Positions 1 to 8,508 are shown, counted from the stretch's first letter. The stretch: 37,551 nucleotides of DNA from Phytophthora quininea (GCA_011947345.1 JAAVTG010000767.1:1-37551); one strand, 5' to 3'. Notes: generated from the sequence alone by a model not told the origin. A program made the numbers and translations.

Positions 1-107
1 CAAGAACAAGAACAGGAACAGGAACAAGAACAGGAACAAGAACAAGAACAGGAACAAGAACAGGAACAAGAACAGGAACAAGAACAGGAACAAGAACAAG
101 AACAAGA
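1..107. repeat. Hexamer STR 0 (window edge)
   Basis: 18 hexamers in view, code 112212112121212111 (1 = CAAGAA, 2 = CAGGAA). It continues to the left of the window. The last hexamer ends on base 108, which is tRNA position 73. Confidence 0.95.
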
Positions 108-119
108 AGCGCGGGACCG

Positions 120-129
120 GGATTGAACC
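120..129 (-). promoter_or_regulatory. Internal B box (unit 1)
   Basis: The sense strand reads GGTTCAATCC, tRNA positions 52-61, close to the Pol III B-box consensus GGTTCGANTCC (A instead of G at 57, a common variant). It would bind TFIIIC. It is disrupted in units 13, 24 and 50. Confidence 0.8.
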
Positions 130-161
130 AGTGACCCTTCGAGCTGCAATCGAACGCTCTA

Positions 162-172
162 CCACTGAGCTA
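162..172 (-). promoter_or_regulatory. Internal A box (unit 1)
   Basis: The sense strand reads TAGCTCAGTGG, tRNA positions 8-19, which fits the Pol III A-box pattern TRGYNNANNNG. It is unchanged in every complete copy in the window. Confidence 0.8.
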
Positions 173-201
173 CCCGCGCGTCGAACCCTTTTCCCCAACG
201 C

Positions 202-209
202 ACAATTGT
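202..209. promoter_or_regulatory. ACAATTGT palindrome at -23 to -30 (unit 1)
   Basis: An 8-bp perfect palindrome, the most AT-rich point of the 5' flank, sits 23-30 bp upstream of the tRNA 5' end. That is where TFIIIB contacts DNA and where some protists and plants carry a TATA-like element. A role is inferred from position only. It is present in all units except 49, where the site reads ACAATTTT. Confidence 0.35.
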
Positions 210-707
210 CCAAAACGCGTTTCGCGCGCCCTACGCCTGCATTCACACGCCCGGCTCCCGCACAGCGCCGGCACACCTCTGTTGCCACCCTGCCAACGCG
301 CCACGGACGCAACCGATCACGTACCGACCCGGTCCCACACGCAGACGCTCACACATCCATGCCATCCACGCAACCTGCTCTGCGGCAACGCACCAGTCCA
401 CCACAGTGTCACGAAGAAAGACCCCTCGTAGACCGCCAGCGATTCCTTCAGTCGAGGTGCCACATCACAGAACCCACTGTCAAGCCAAGCTGTCTCATCG
501 TCATCGAGGGCGTCTCTCCTTTCTGTCCGAACGTTGTAATACTTGCCGACGCAGATCCCGCTGTAATACTGTATGCTGAGAGCTGGAGCCGCCAGTGGGC
601 GTCTTCGGAATCCGGCTGTGTGCCGGACGCTCGAGCAAGCGGGCTGCGTGGCGTGGGCAAAATGTGGGCGGCATAAAGCGCCGTACCACGACGGCTGAGC
701 AGCCGAG

Positions 708-856
708 CAAGAACAAGAACAGGAACAAGAACAGGAACAAGAACAAGAACAGGAACAAGAACAGGAACAAGAACAGGAACAGGAACAGGAACAAGAACAG
801 GAACAAGAACAGGAACAAGAACAGGAACAAGAACAGGAACAAGAACAAGAACAAGA
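708..856. repeat. Hexamer STR 1
   Basis: 25 hexamers, code 1121211212122212121212111. The same 25-hexamer code is found at STR 25 (17891), about 17 kb away. Confidence 0.95.
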
Positions 857-928
857 AGCGCGGGACCGGGATTGAACCAGTGACCCTTCGAGCTGCAATC
901 GAACGCTCTACCACTGAGCTACCCGCGC
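857..928 (-). tRNA. tRNA-Cys(GCA), unit 2
   Basis: Consensus copy with U73. Its spacer (929-1459, 531 bp) is standard 4-C but lacks one A in the AAAA tract upstream of the CAATTG site. Confidence 0.94.
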
Positions 929-1459
929 GTCGAACCCTTTTCCCCAACGCACAATTGTCCAAACGCGTTTCGCGCGCCCTACGCCTGCATTCACACGCCC
1001 GGCTCCCGCACAGCGCCGGCACACCTCTGTTGCCACCCTGCCAACGCGCCACGGACGCAACCGATCACGTACCGACCCGGTCCCACACGCAGACGCTCAC
1101 ACATCCATGCCATCCACGCAACCTGCTCTGCGGCAACGCACCAGTCCACCACAGTGTCACGAAGAAAGAAGACCCCTCGTAGACCGCCAGCGATTCCTTC
1201 AGTCGAGGTGCCACATCACAGAACCCACTGTCAAGCCAAGCTGTCTCATCGTCATCGAGGGCGTCTCTCCTTTCTGTCCGAACGTTGTAATACTTGCCGA
1301 CGCAGATCCCGCTGTAATACTGTATGCTGAGAGCTGGAGCCGCCAGTGGGCGTCTTCGGAATCCGGCTGTGTGCCGGACGCTCGAGCAAGCGGGCTGCGT
1401 GGCGTGGGCAAAATGTGGGCGGCATAAAGCGCCGTACCACGACGGCTGAGCGAGCCGAG

Positions 1460-1561
1460 CAAGAACAGGAACAGGAACAAGAACAGGAACAGGAACAGGA
1501 ACAAGAACAGGAACAAGAACAGGAACAGGAACAAGAACAGGAACAAGAACAGAACAAGAAC
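1460..1561. repeat. Hexamer STR 2, interrupted
   Basis: Code 122122212122121 p 1, then a partial hexamer CA that joins the tRNA directly. The tRNA end therefore follows AACA instead of AAGAA. Confidence 0.93.
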
Positions 1562-1633
1562 AGCGCGGGACCGGGATTGAACCAGTGACCCTTCGAGCTG
1601 CAATCGAACGCTCTACCACTGAGCTACCCGCGC
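1562..1633 (-). tRNA. tRNA-Cys(GCA), unit 3
   Basis: Consensus copy. U73 is kept although the STR stops in mid-hexamer. Its spacer (1634-2162, 529 bp) has the unique box GAAGAAAGAACCCC and a hairpin loop of 4 nt. Confidence 0.94.
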
Positions 1634-2162
1634 GTCGAACCCTTTTCCCCAACGCACAATTGTCCAAAACGCGTTTCGCGCGCCCTACGCCTGCATTCAC
1701 ACGCCCGGCTCCCGCACAGCGCCGGCACACCTCTGTTGCCACCCTGCCAACGCGCCACGGACGCAACCGATCACGTACCGACCCGGTCCCACACGCAGAC
1801 GCTCACACATCCATGCCATCCACGCAACCTGCTCTGCGGCAACGCACCAGTCCACCACAGTGTCACGAAGAAAGAACCCCTCGTAGACCGCCAGCGATTC
1901 CTTCAGTCGAGGTGCCACATCACAGAACCCACTGTCAAGCCAAGCTGTCTCATCGTCATCGAGGGCGTCTCTCCTTTCTGTCCGAACGTTGTAATACTTG
2001 CCGACGCAGATCCCGCTGTAATACTGTATGCTGAGAGCTGGAGCCGCCAGTGGGCGTCTTCGGAATCCGGCTGTGTGCCGGACGCTCGAGCAAGCGGGCT
2101 GCGTGGCGTGGGCAAAATGTGGGCGGCATAAAGCGCCGTACCACGACGGCTGAGCAGCCGAG

Positions 2163-2251
2163 CAAGAACAAGAACAGGAACAAGAACAGGAACAGGAACA
2201 AGAACAGGAACAAGAACAGGAACAAGAACAGGAACAAGAACAAGAACAAGA
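2163..2251. repeat. Hexamer STR 3
   Basis: 15 hexamers, code 112122121212111. Confidence 0.95.
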
Positions 2252-2323
2252 AGCGCGGGACCGGGATTGAACCAGTGACCCTTCGAGCTGCAATCGAACG
2301 CTCTACCACTGAGCTACCCGCGC
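2252..2323 (-). tRNA. tRNA-Cys(GCA), unit 4
   Basis: Consensus copy. Its spacer (2324-2854, 531 bp) is standard 4-C, and the hairpin at its STR border reads CGGCT-GACG-AGCTG, so the stem is kept by a G-U pair. Confidence 0.94.
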
Positions 2324-2854
2324 GTCGAACCCTTTTCCCCAACGCACAATTGTCCAAAACGCGTTTCGCGCGCCCTACGCCTGCATTCACACGCCCGGCT
2401 CCCGCACAGCGCCGGCACACCTCTGTTGCCACCCTGCCAACGCGCCACGGACGCAACCGATCACGTACCGACCCGGTCCCACACGCAGACGCTCACACAT
2501 CCATGCCATCCACGCAACCTGCTCTGCGGCAACGCACCAGTCCACCACAGTGTCACGAAGAAAGAAGACCCCTCGTAGACCGCCAGCGATTCCTTCAGTC
2601 GAGGTGCCACATCACAGAACCCACTGTCAAGCCAAGCTGTCTCATCGTCATCGAGGGCGTCTCTCCTTTCTGTCCGAACGTTGTAATACTTGCCGACGCA
2701 GATCCCGCTGTAATACTGTATGCTGAGAGCTGGAGCCGCCAGTGGGCGTCTTCGGAATCCGGCTGTGTGCCGGACGCTCGAGCAAGCGGGCTGCGTGGCG
2801 TGGGCAAAATGTGGGCGGCATAAAGCGCCGTACCACGACGGCTGACGAGCTGAG

Positions 2855-2997
2855 CAAGAACAAGAACAGGAACAAGAACAGGAACAAGAACAAGAACAGG
2901 AACAAGAACAGGAACAAGAACAGGAACAGGAACAAGAACAGGAACAAGAACAGGAACAAGAACAGGAACAAGAACAGGAACAAGAACAAGAACAAGA
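2855..2997. repeat. Hexamer STR 4
   Basis: 24 hexamers, code 112121121212212121212111. It equals STR 1 less a single 2 in the central 222 run, so the two are close relatives. Confidence 0.95.
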
Positions 2998-3069
2998 AGC
3001 GCAGGACCGGGATTGAACCAGTGACCCTTCGAGCTGCAATCGAACGCTCTACCACTGAGCTACCCGCGC
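2998..3069 (-). tRNA. tRNA-Cys(GCA), unit 5, acceptor variant
   Basis: One substitution: the 3' acceptor strand reads CCTGCGC, changing pair 5-68 from G-C to G-U. The fold and U73 are kept, so it is probably functional. Its spacer is 3070-3601 (532 bp, standard 4-C). Confidence 0.9.
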
Positions 3070-3601
3070 GTCGAACCCTTTTCCCCAACGCACAATTGTC
3101 CAAAACGCGTTTCGCGCGCCCTACGCCTGCATTCACACGCCCGGCTCCCGCACAGCGCCGGCACACCTCTGTTGCCACCCTGCCAACGCGCCACGGACGC
3201 AACCGATCACGTACCGACCCGGTCCCACACGCAGACGCTCACACATCCATGCCATCCACGCAACCTGCTCTGCGGCAACGCACCAGTCCACCACAGTGTC
3301 ACGAAGAAAGAAGACCCCTCGTAGACCGCCAGCGATTCCTTCAGTCGAGGTGCCACATCACAGAACCCACTGTCAAGCCAAGCTGTCTCATCGTCATCGA
3401 GGGCGTCTCTCCTTTCTGTCCGAACGTTGTAATACTTGCCGACGCAGATCCCGCTGTAATACTGTATGCTGAGAGCTGGAGCCGCCAGTGGGCGTCTTCG
3501 GAATCCGGCTGTGTGCCGGACGCTCGAGCAAGCGGGCTGCGTGGCGTGGGCAAAATGTGGGCGGCATAAAGCGCCGTACCACGACGGCTGAGCGAGCCGA
3601 G

Positions 3602-3687
3602 CAAGAACAGAACAGGAACAAGAACAGGAACAGGAACAGGAACAAGAACAGGAACAAGAACAGGAACAAGAACAAACAAGAACAAGA
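3602..3687. repeat. Hexamer STR 5, interrupted
   Basis: Code 1 p 2122212121, then CAAA, then 11. The 5-mer and the 4-mer break the hexamer phase. Confidence 0.93.
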
Positions 3688-3759
3688 AGCGCGGGACCGG
3701 GATTGAACCAGTGACCCTTCGAGCTGCAATCGAACGCTCTACCACTGAGCTACCCGCGC
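3688..3759 (-). tRNA. tRNA-Cys(GCA), unit 6
   Basis: Consensus copy. Its spacer (3760-4291) is the reference spacer described separately. Confidence 0.94.
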
Positions 3760-3795
3760 GTCGAACCCTTTTCCCCAACGCACAATTGTCCAAAA

Positions 3796-3806
3796 CGCGT
3801 TTCGCG
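3796..3806. other. CGCG-TTT-CGCG mini-hairpin (unit 6)
   Basis: A 4-bp GC stem with a 3-nt loop, 37-47 bp upstream of the tRNA 5' end. It is in all units. It may be chance in GC-rich DNA. Confidence 0.3.
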
Positions 3807-4117
3807 CGCCCTACGCCTGCATTCACACGCCCGGCTCCCGCACAGCGCCGGCACACCTCTGTTGCCACCCTGCCAACGCGCCACGGACGCAACCGATCAC
3901 GTACCGACCCGGTCCCACACGCAGACGCTCACACATCCATGCCATCCACGCAACCTGCTCTGCGGCAACGCACCAGTCCACCACAGTGTCACGAAGAAAG
4001 AAGACCCCTCGTAGACCGCCAGCGATTCCTTCAGTCGAGGTGCCACATCACAGAACCCACTGTCAAGCCAAGCTGTCTCATCGTCATCGAGGGCGTCTCT
4101 CCTTTCTGTCCGAACGT

Positions 4118-4153
4118 TGTAATACTTGCCGACGCAGATCCCGCTGTAATACT
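4118..4153. repeat. Direct repeat TGTAATACT x2 (unit 6)
   Basis: The 9-mer TGTAATACT occurs at 4118-4126 and 4145-4153, 27 bp apart start to start. It is an AT-rich island in GC-rich spacer. It is conserved in every unit except 45, which has lost the second copy. Function unknown; a protein-binding pair is one possibility. Confidence 0.6.
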
Positions 4154-4193
4154 GTATGCTGAGAGCTGGAGCCGCCAGTGGGCGTCTTCGGAA

Positions 4194-4210
4194 TCCGGCT
4201 GTGTGCCGGA
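4194..4210. other. Hairpin TCCGGC-TGTGT-GCCGGA (unit 6)
   Basis: A perfect 6-bp stem with a 5-nt loop. In unit 51 the loop has 6 nt and in unit 52 it has 3 nt, with the stem intact in both. Confidence 0.6.
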
Positions 4211-4241
4211 CGCTCGAGCAAGCGGGCTGCGTGGCGTGGGC

Positions 4242-4245
4242 AAAA
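4242..4245 (-). terminator. First TTTT downstream of a tRNA (sense strand)
   Basis: On the minus strand this is the first run of four T after the tRNA of unit 7 (3' end at 4375), about 130 bp beyond the gene and past the whole STR. If Pol III needs TTTT here, the primary transcript would carry the STR as a long trailer. It is reduced to TTT in unit 52. Confidence 0.3.
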
Positions 4246-4274
4246 TGTGGGCGGCATAAAGCGCCGTACCACGA

Positions 4275-4289
4275 CGGCTGAGCGAGCCG
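4275..4289. other. STR-border hairpin CGGCT-GAGCG-AGCCG (unit 6)
   Basis: A 5-bp stem with a 5-nt loop, ending 2 bases before the first hexamer. Most variant units change the loop length or swap to G-U pairs but keep the stem (units 1, 3, 4, 13, 14, 38, 43). It is lost or damaged only in the divergent units 45, 47 and 51. Confidence 0.6.
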
Positions 4290-4291
4290 AG

Positions 4292-4374
4292 CAAGAACAG
4301 GAACAGGAACAAGAACAGGAACAAGAACAAGAACAAGAACAGGAACAAGAACAGGAACAAGAACAAGAACAAGA
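4292..4374. repeat. Hexamer STR 6
   Basis: 14 hexamers, code 12212111212111. Confidence 0.95.
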
Positions 4375-4446
4375 AGCGCGGGACCGGGATTGAACCAGTG
4401 ACCCTTCGAGCTGCAATCGAACGCTCTACCACTGAGCTACCCGCGC
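4375..4446 (-). tRNA. tRNA-Cys(GCA), unit 7
   Basis: Consensus copy. Spacer 4447-4977 (531 bp), standard box with three C: the first of three consecutive 3-C units. Confidence 0.94.
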
Positions 4447-4977
4447 GTCGAACCCTTTTCCCCAACGCACAATTGTCCAAAACGCGTTTCGCGCGCCCTA
4501 CGCCTGCATTCACACGCCCGGCTCCCGCACAGCGCCGGCACACCTCTGTTGCCACCCTGCCAACGCGCCACGGACGCAACCGATCACGTACCGACCCGGT
4601 CCCACACGCAGACGCTCACACATCCATGCCATCCACGCAACCTGCTCTGCGGCAACGCACCAGTCCACCACAGTGTCACGAAGAAAGAAGACCCTCGTAG
4701 ACCGCCAGCGATTCCTTCAGTCGAGGTGCCACATCACAGAACCCACTGTCAAGCCAAGCTGTCTCATCGTCATCGAGGGCGTCTCTCCTTTCTGTCCGAA
4801 CGTTGTAATACTTGCCGACGCAGATCCCGCTGTAATACTGTATGCTGAGAGCTGGAGCCGCCAGTGGGCGTCTTCGGAATCCGGCTGTGTGCCGGACGCT
4901 CGAGCAAGCGGGCTGCGTGGCGTGGGCAAAATGTGGGCGGCATAAAGCGCCGTACCACGACGGCTGAGCGAGCCGAG

Positions 4978-5114
4978 CAAGAACAGGAACAGGAACAAGA
5001 ACAGGAACAAGAACAGGAACAAGAACAAGAACAAGAACAAGAACAGGAACAAGAACAGGAACAAGAACAAGAACAGGAACAAGAACAGGAACAAGAACAA
5101 GAACAAGAACAAGA
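4978..5114. repeat. Hexamer STR 7
   Basis: 23 hexamers, code 12212121111212112121111. Confidence 0.95.
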
Positions 5115-5186
5115 AGCGCGGGACCGGGATTGAACCAGTGACCCTTCGAGCTGCAATCGAACGCTCTACCACTGAGCTACCCGCGC
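5115..5186 (-). tRNA. tRNA-Cys(GCA), unit 8
   Basis: Consensus copy. Spacer 5187-5717, standard 3-C. Confidence 0.94.
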
Positions 5187-5717
5187 GTCGAACCCTTTTC
5201 CCCAACGCACAATTGTCCAAAACGCGTTTCGCGCGCCCTACGCCTGCATTCACACGCCCGGCTCCCGCACAGCGCCGGCACACCTCTGTTGCCACCCTGC
5301 CAACGCGCCACGGACGCAACCGATCACGTACCGACCCGGTCCCACACGCAGACGCTCACACATCCATGCCATCCACGCAACCTGCTCTGCGGCAACGCAC
5401 CAGTCCACCACAGTGTCACGAAGAAAGAAGACCCTCGTAGACCGCCAGCGATTCCTTCAGTCGAGGTGCCACATCACAGAACCCACTGTCAAGCCAAGCT
5501 GTCTCATCGTCATCGAGGGCGTCTCTCCTTTCTGTCCGAACGTTGTAATACTTGCCGACGCAGATCCCGCTGTAATACTGTATGCTGAGAGCTGGAGCCG
5601 CCAGTGGGCGTCTTCGGAATCCGGCTGTGTGCCGGACGCTCGAGCAAGCGGGCTGCGTGGCGTGGGCAAAATGTGGGCGGCATAAAGCGCCGTACCACGA
5701 CGGCTGAGCGAGCCGAG

Positions 5718-5800
5718 CAAGAACAAGAACAGGAACAAGAACAGGAACAAGAACAGGAACAAGAACAGGAACAAGAACAGGAACAAGAACAAGAACAAGA
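5718..5800. repeat. Hexamer STR 8
   Basis: 14 hexamers, code 11212121212111, an almost perfect alternation of the two types. Confidence 0.95.
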
Positions 5801-5872
5801 AGCGCGGGACCGGGATTGAACCAGTGACCCTTCGAGCTGCAATCGAACGCTCTACCACTGAGCTACCCGCGC
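5801..5872 (-). tRNA. tRNA-Cys(GCA), unit 9
   Basis: Consensus copy. Spacer 5873-6403, standard 3-C. Confidence 0.94.
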
Positions 5873-6403
5873 GTCGAACCCTTTTCCCCAACGCACAATT
5901 GTCCAAAACGCGTTTCGCGCGCCCTACGCCTGCATTCACACGCCCGGCTCCCGCACAGCGCCGGCACACCTCTGTTGCCACCCTGCCAACGCGCCACGGA
6001 CGCAACCGATCACGTACCGACCCGGTCCCACACGCAGACGCTCACACATCCATGCCATCCACGCAACCTGCTCTGCGGCAACGCACCAGTCCACCACAGT
6101 GTCACGAAGAAAGAAGACCCTCGTAGACCGCCAGCGATTCCTTCAGTCGAGGTGCCACATCACAGAACCCACTGTCAAGCCAAGCTGTCTCATCGTCATC
6201 GAGGGCGTCTCTCCTTTCTGTCCGAACGTTGTAATACTTGCCGACGCAGATCCCGCTGTAATACTGTATGCTGAGAGCTGGAGCCGCCAGTGGGCGTCTT
6301 CGGAATCCGGCTGTGTGCCGGACGCTCGAGCAAGCGGGCTGCGTGGCGTGGGCAAAATGTGGGCGGCATAAAGCGCCGTACCACGACGGCTGAGCGAGCC
6401 GAG

Positions 6404-6498
6404 CAAGAACAGGAACAGGAACAAGAACAGGAACAGGAACAGGAACAAGAACAGGAACAAGAACAGGAACAGGAACAAGAACAAGAACAAGAACAAGA
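6404..6498. repeat. Hexamer STR 9
   Basis: 16 hexamers, code 1221222121221111. Equals STR 37/38 plus one extra terminal 1. Confidence 0.95.
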
Positions 6499-6570
6499 AG
6501 CGCGGGACCGGGATTGAACCAGTGACCCTTCGAGCTGCAATCGAACGCTCTACCACTGAGCTACCCGCGC
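6499..6570 (-). tRNA. tRNA-Cys(GCA), unit 10
   Basis: Consensus copy. In its spacer (6571-7102, standard 4-C) the immediate 5' flank reads GTCAGACCC in place of GTCGAACCC, a change shared only with unit 49 (unit 45 is similar). Confidence 0.94.
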
Positions 6571-7102
6571 GTCAGACCCTTTTCCCCAACGCACAATTGT
6601 CCAAAACGCGTTTCGCGCGCCCTACGCCTGCATTCACACGCCCGGCTCCCGCACAGCGCCGGCACACCTCTGTTGCCACCCTGCCAACGCGCCACGGACG
6701 CAACCGATCACGTACCGACCCGGTCCCACACGCAGACGCTCACACATCCATGCCATCCACGCAACCTGCTCTGCGGCAACGCACCAGTCCACCACAGTGT
6801 CACGAAGAAAGAAGACCCCTCGTAGACCGCCAGCGATTCCTTCAGTCGAGGTGCCACATCACAGAACCCACTGTCAAGCCAAGCTGTCTCATCGTCATCG
6901 AGGGCGTCTCTCCTTTCTGTCCGAACGTTGTAATACTTGCCGACGCAGATCCCGCTGTAATACTGTATGCTGAGAGCTGGAGCCGCCAGTGGGCGTCTTC
7001 GGAATCCGGCTGTGTGCCGGACGCTCGAGCAAGCGGGCTGCGTGGCGTGGGCAAAATGTGGGCGGCATAAAGCGCCGTACCACGACGGCTGAGCGAGCCG
7101 AG

Positions 7103-7217
7103 CAAGAACAGAACAGGAACAAGAACAGAACAAGAACAGGAACAGGAACAAACAAGAACAGGAACAAGAACAGGAACAAGAACAGAACAGAACAAGAACA
7201 AGAACAAGAACAAGAAC
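7103..7217. repeat. Hexamer STR 10, irregular
   Basis: Code 1 p 21 p 122, CAAA, 12121 pp 1111, then a lone C. Four CAGAA 5-mers and one CAAA make this one of the most broken STRs of the homogeneous zone. It ends in CGG instead of GAA, which changes tRNA base 73. Confidence 0.92.
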
Positions 7218-7289
7218 GGCGCGGGACCGGGATTGAACCAGTGACCCTTCGAGCTGCAATCGAACGCTCTACCACTGAGCTACCCGCGC
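7218..7289 (-). tRNA. tRNA-Cys(GCA), unit 11, C73 variant
   Basis: The cloverleaf is intact, but the base at + position 7218 is G, so the discriminator is C73 instead of U73. U73 is a major CysRS identity element, so this copy may charge poorly or not at all. The change comes from the altered end of the STR. Spacer 7290-7821, standard 4-C. Confidence 0.85.
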
Positions 7290-7821
7290 GTCGAACCCTT
7301 TTCCCCAACGCACAATTGTCCAAAACGCGTTTCGCGCGCCCTACGCCTGCATTCACACGCCCGGCTCCCGCACAGCGCCGGCACACCTCTGTTGCCACCC
7401 TGCCAACGCGCCACGGACGCAACCGATCACGTACCGACCCGGTCCCACACGCAGACGCTCACACATCCATGCCATCCACGCAACCTGCTCTGCGGCAACG
7501 CACCAGTCCACCACAGTGTCACGAAGAAAGAAGACCCCTCGTAGACCGCCAGCGATTCCTTCAGTCGAGGTGCCACATCACAGAACCCACTGTCAAGCCA
7601 AGCTGTCTCATCGTCATCGAGGGCGTCTCTCCTTTCTGTCCGAACGTTGTAATACTTGCCGACGCAGATCCCGCTGTAATACTGTATGCTGAGAGCTGGA
7701 GCCGCCAGTGGGCGTCTTCGGAATCCGGCTGTGTGCCGGACGCTCGAGCAAGCGGGCTGCGTGGCGTGGGCAAAATGTGGGCGGCATAAAGCGCCGTACC
7801 ACGACGGCTGAGCGAGCCGAG

Positions 7822-7904
7822 CAAGAACAGGAACAGGAACAAGAACAGGAACAGGAACAAGAACAAGAACAGGAACAAGAACAGGAACAAGAACAAGAAC
7901 AAGA
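7822..7904. repeat. Hexamer STR 11
   Basis: 14 hexamers, code 12212211212111, the commonest code in the window (also STR 17, 18, 19, 40 and 49). Confidence 0.95.
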
Positions 7905-7976
7905 AGCGCGGGACCGGGATTGAACCAGTGACCCTTCGAGCTGCAATCGAACGCTCTACCACTGAGCTACCCGCGC
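7905..7976 (-). tRNA. tRNA-Cys(GCA), unit 12
   Basis: Consensus copy. Spacer 7977-8508, standard 4-C. Confidence 0.94.
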
Positions 7977-8508
7977 GTCGAACCCTTTTCCCCAACGCAC
8001 AATTGTCCAAAACGCGTTTCGCGCGCCCTACGCCTGCATTCACACGCCCGGCTCCCGCACAGCGCCGGCACACCTCTGTTGCCACCCTGCCAACGCGCCA
8101 CGGACGCAACCGATCACGTACCGACCCGGTCCCACACGCAGACGCTCACACATCCATGCCATCCACGCAACCTGCTCTGCGGCAACGCACCAGTCCACCA
8201 CAGTGTCACGAAGAAAGAAGACCCCTCGTAGACCGCCAGCGATTCCTTCAGTCGAGGTGCCACATCACAGAACCCACTGTCAAGCCAAGCTGTCTCATCG
8301 TCATCGAGGGCGTCTCTCCTTTCTGTCCGAACGTTGTAATACTTGCCGACGCAGATCCCGCTGTAATACTGTATGCTGAGAGCTGGAGCCGCCAGTGGGC
8401 GTCTTCGGAATCCGGCTGTGTGCCGGACGCTCGAGCAAGCGGGCTGCGTGGCGTGGGCAAAATGTGGGCGGCATAAAGCGCCGTACCACGACGGCTGAGC
8501 GAGCCGAG

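Larger units (their letters stand above)
108..179 (-). tRNA. tRNA-Cys(GCA), unit 1
   Basis: Adapter tRNA for the UGC/UGU codons. Read on the minus strand it gives a full cloverleaf: acceptor GCGCGGG pairs with CCCGCGC (7 bp); D stem GCTC/GAGC with loop AGTGGTA (G18G19 present); base 26 is G; anticodon stem TTCGA/TCGAA with loop TTGCAGC, so U33 and anticodon GCA at 34-36; variable loop GGGTC; T stem ACTGG/CCGGT with loop TTCAATC. Base 73 is U, the discriminator expected for cysteine tRNAs and a known CysRS identity element. There is no intron and CCA is not encoded, as in eukaryotic nuclear genes. This is the consensus copy: 43 other units carry the same 72 nt. Its upstream spacer is 180-707 (528 bp, short box, four C, hairpin loop of 4 nt). 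Confidence 0.95.
3760..4291. repeat. Reference inter-tRNA spacer (532 bp, unit 6)
   Basis: This is the stretch between the tRNA 5' end and the next STR, present in every unit with few differences. Reading away from the tRNA it holds: a C-rich leader with CCCTTTTCCCC; the ACAATTGT palindrome (3782-3789); a CGCG-TTT-CGCG mini-hairpin (3796-3806); about 300 bp without recognisable elements; a 9-bp direct repeat; two short hairpins; and one AAAA tract. I find no second tRNA, 5S rRNA, U6 or SRP RNA. Open frames cross it, but the 3-C/4-C and other indels between units shift them freely, which argues against coding. Confidence 0.9.

Noticed and set aside
430..520. Possible box C/D snoRNA on the minus strand (CGATGAC followed about 50 nt later by CTGA)
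   Set aside because: Box C fits only five of seven positions, the terminal stem would be 3 bp and no clear C'/D' pair is present. Chance is more likely.
590..625. A second, degenerate tRNA on the + strand (CCAGTGG and TTCGGAATCC resemble A- and B-box ends)
   Set aside because: The two motifs are only about 13 bp apart and no stems form around them.
359..676. The recurring + strand frame of about 106 residues inside the spacer, starting at the ATG before ATCCACGCAACC
   Set aside because: The 3-C/4-C difference and the short-box forms shift this frame in roughly half the units without compensation. No domain is recognisable and the conservation is explained by DNA homogenisation.
708..856. 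Telomeric repeat
   Set aside because: CAAGAA/CAGGAA is internal, interrupted by tRNA genes and lacks the G-run strand typical of telomeres.
3760..4291. 5S rRNA, U6 snRNA or SRP RNA inside the spacer
   Set aside because: None of the conserved blocks of these RNAs could be found on either strand by eye. A covariance-model search would settle this.
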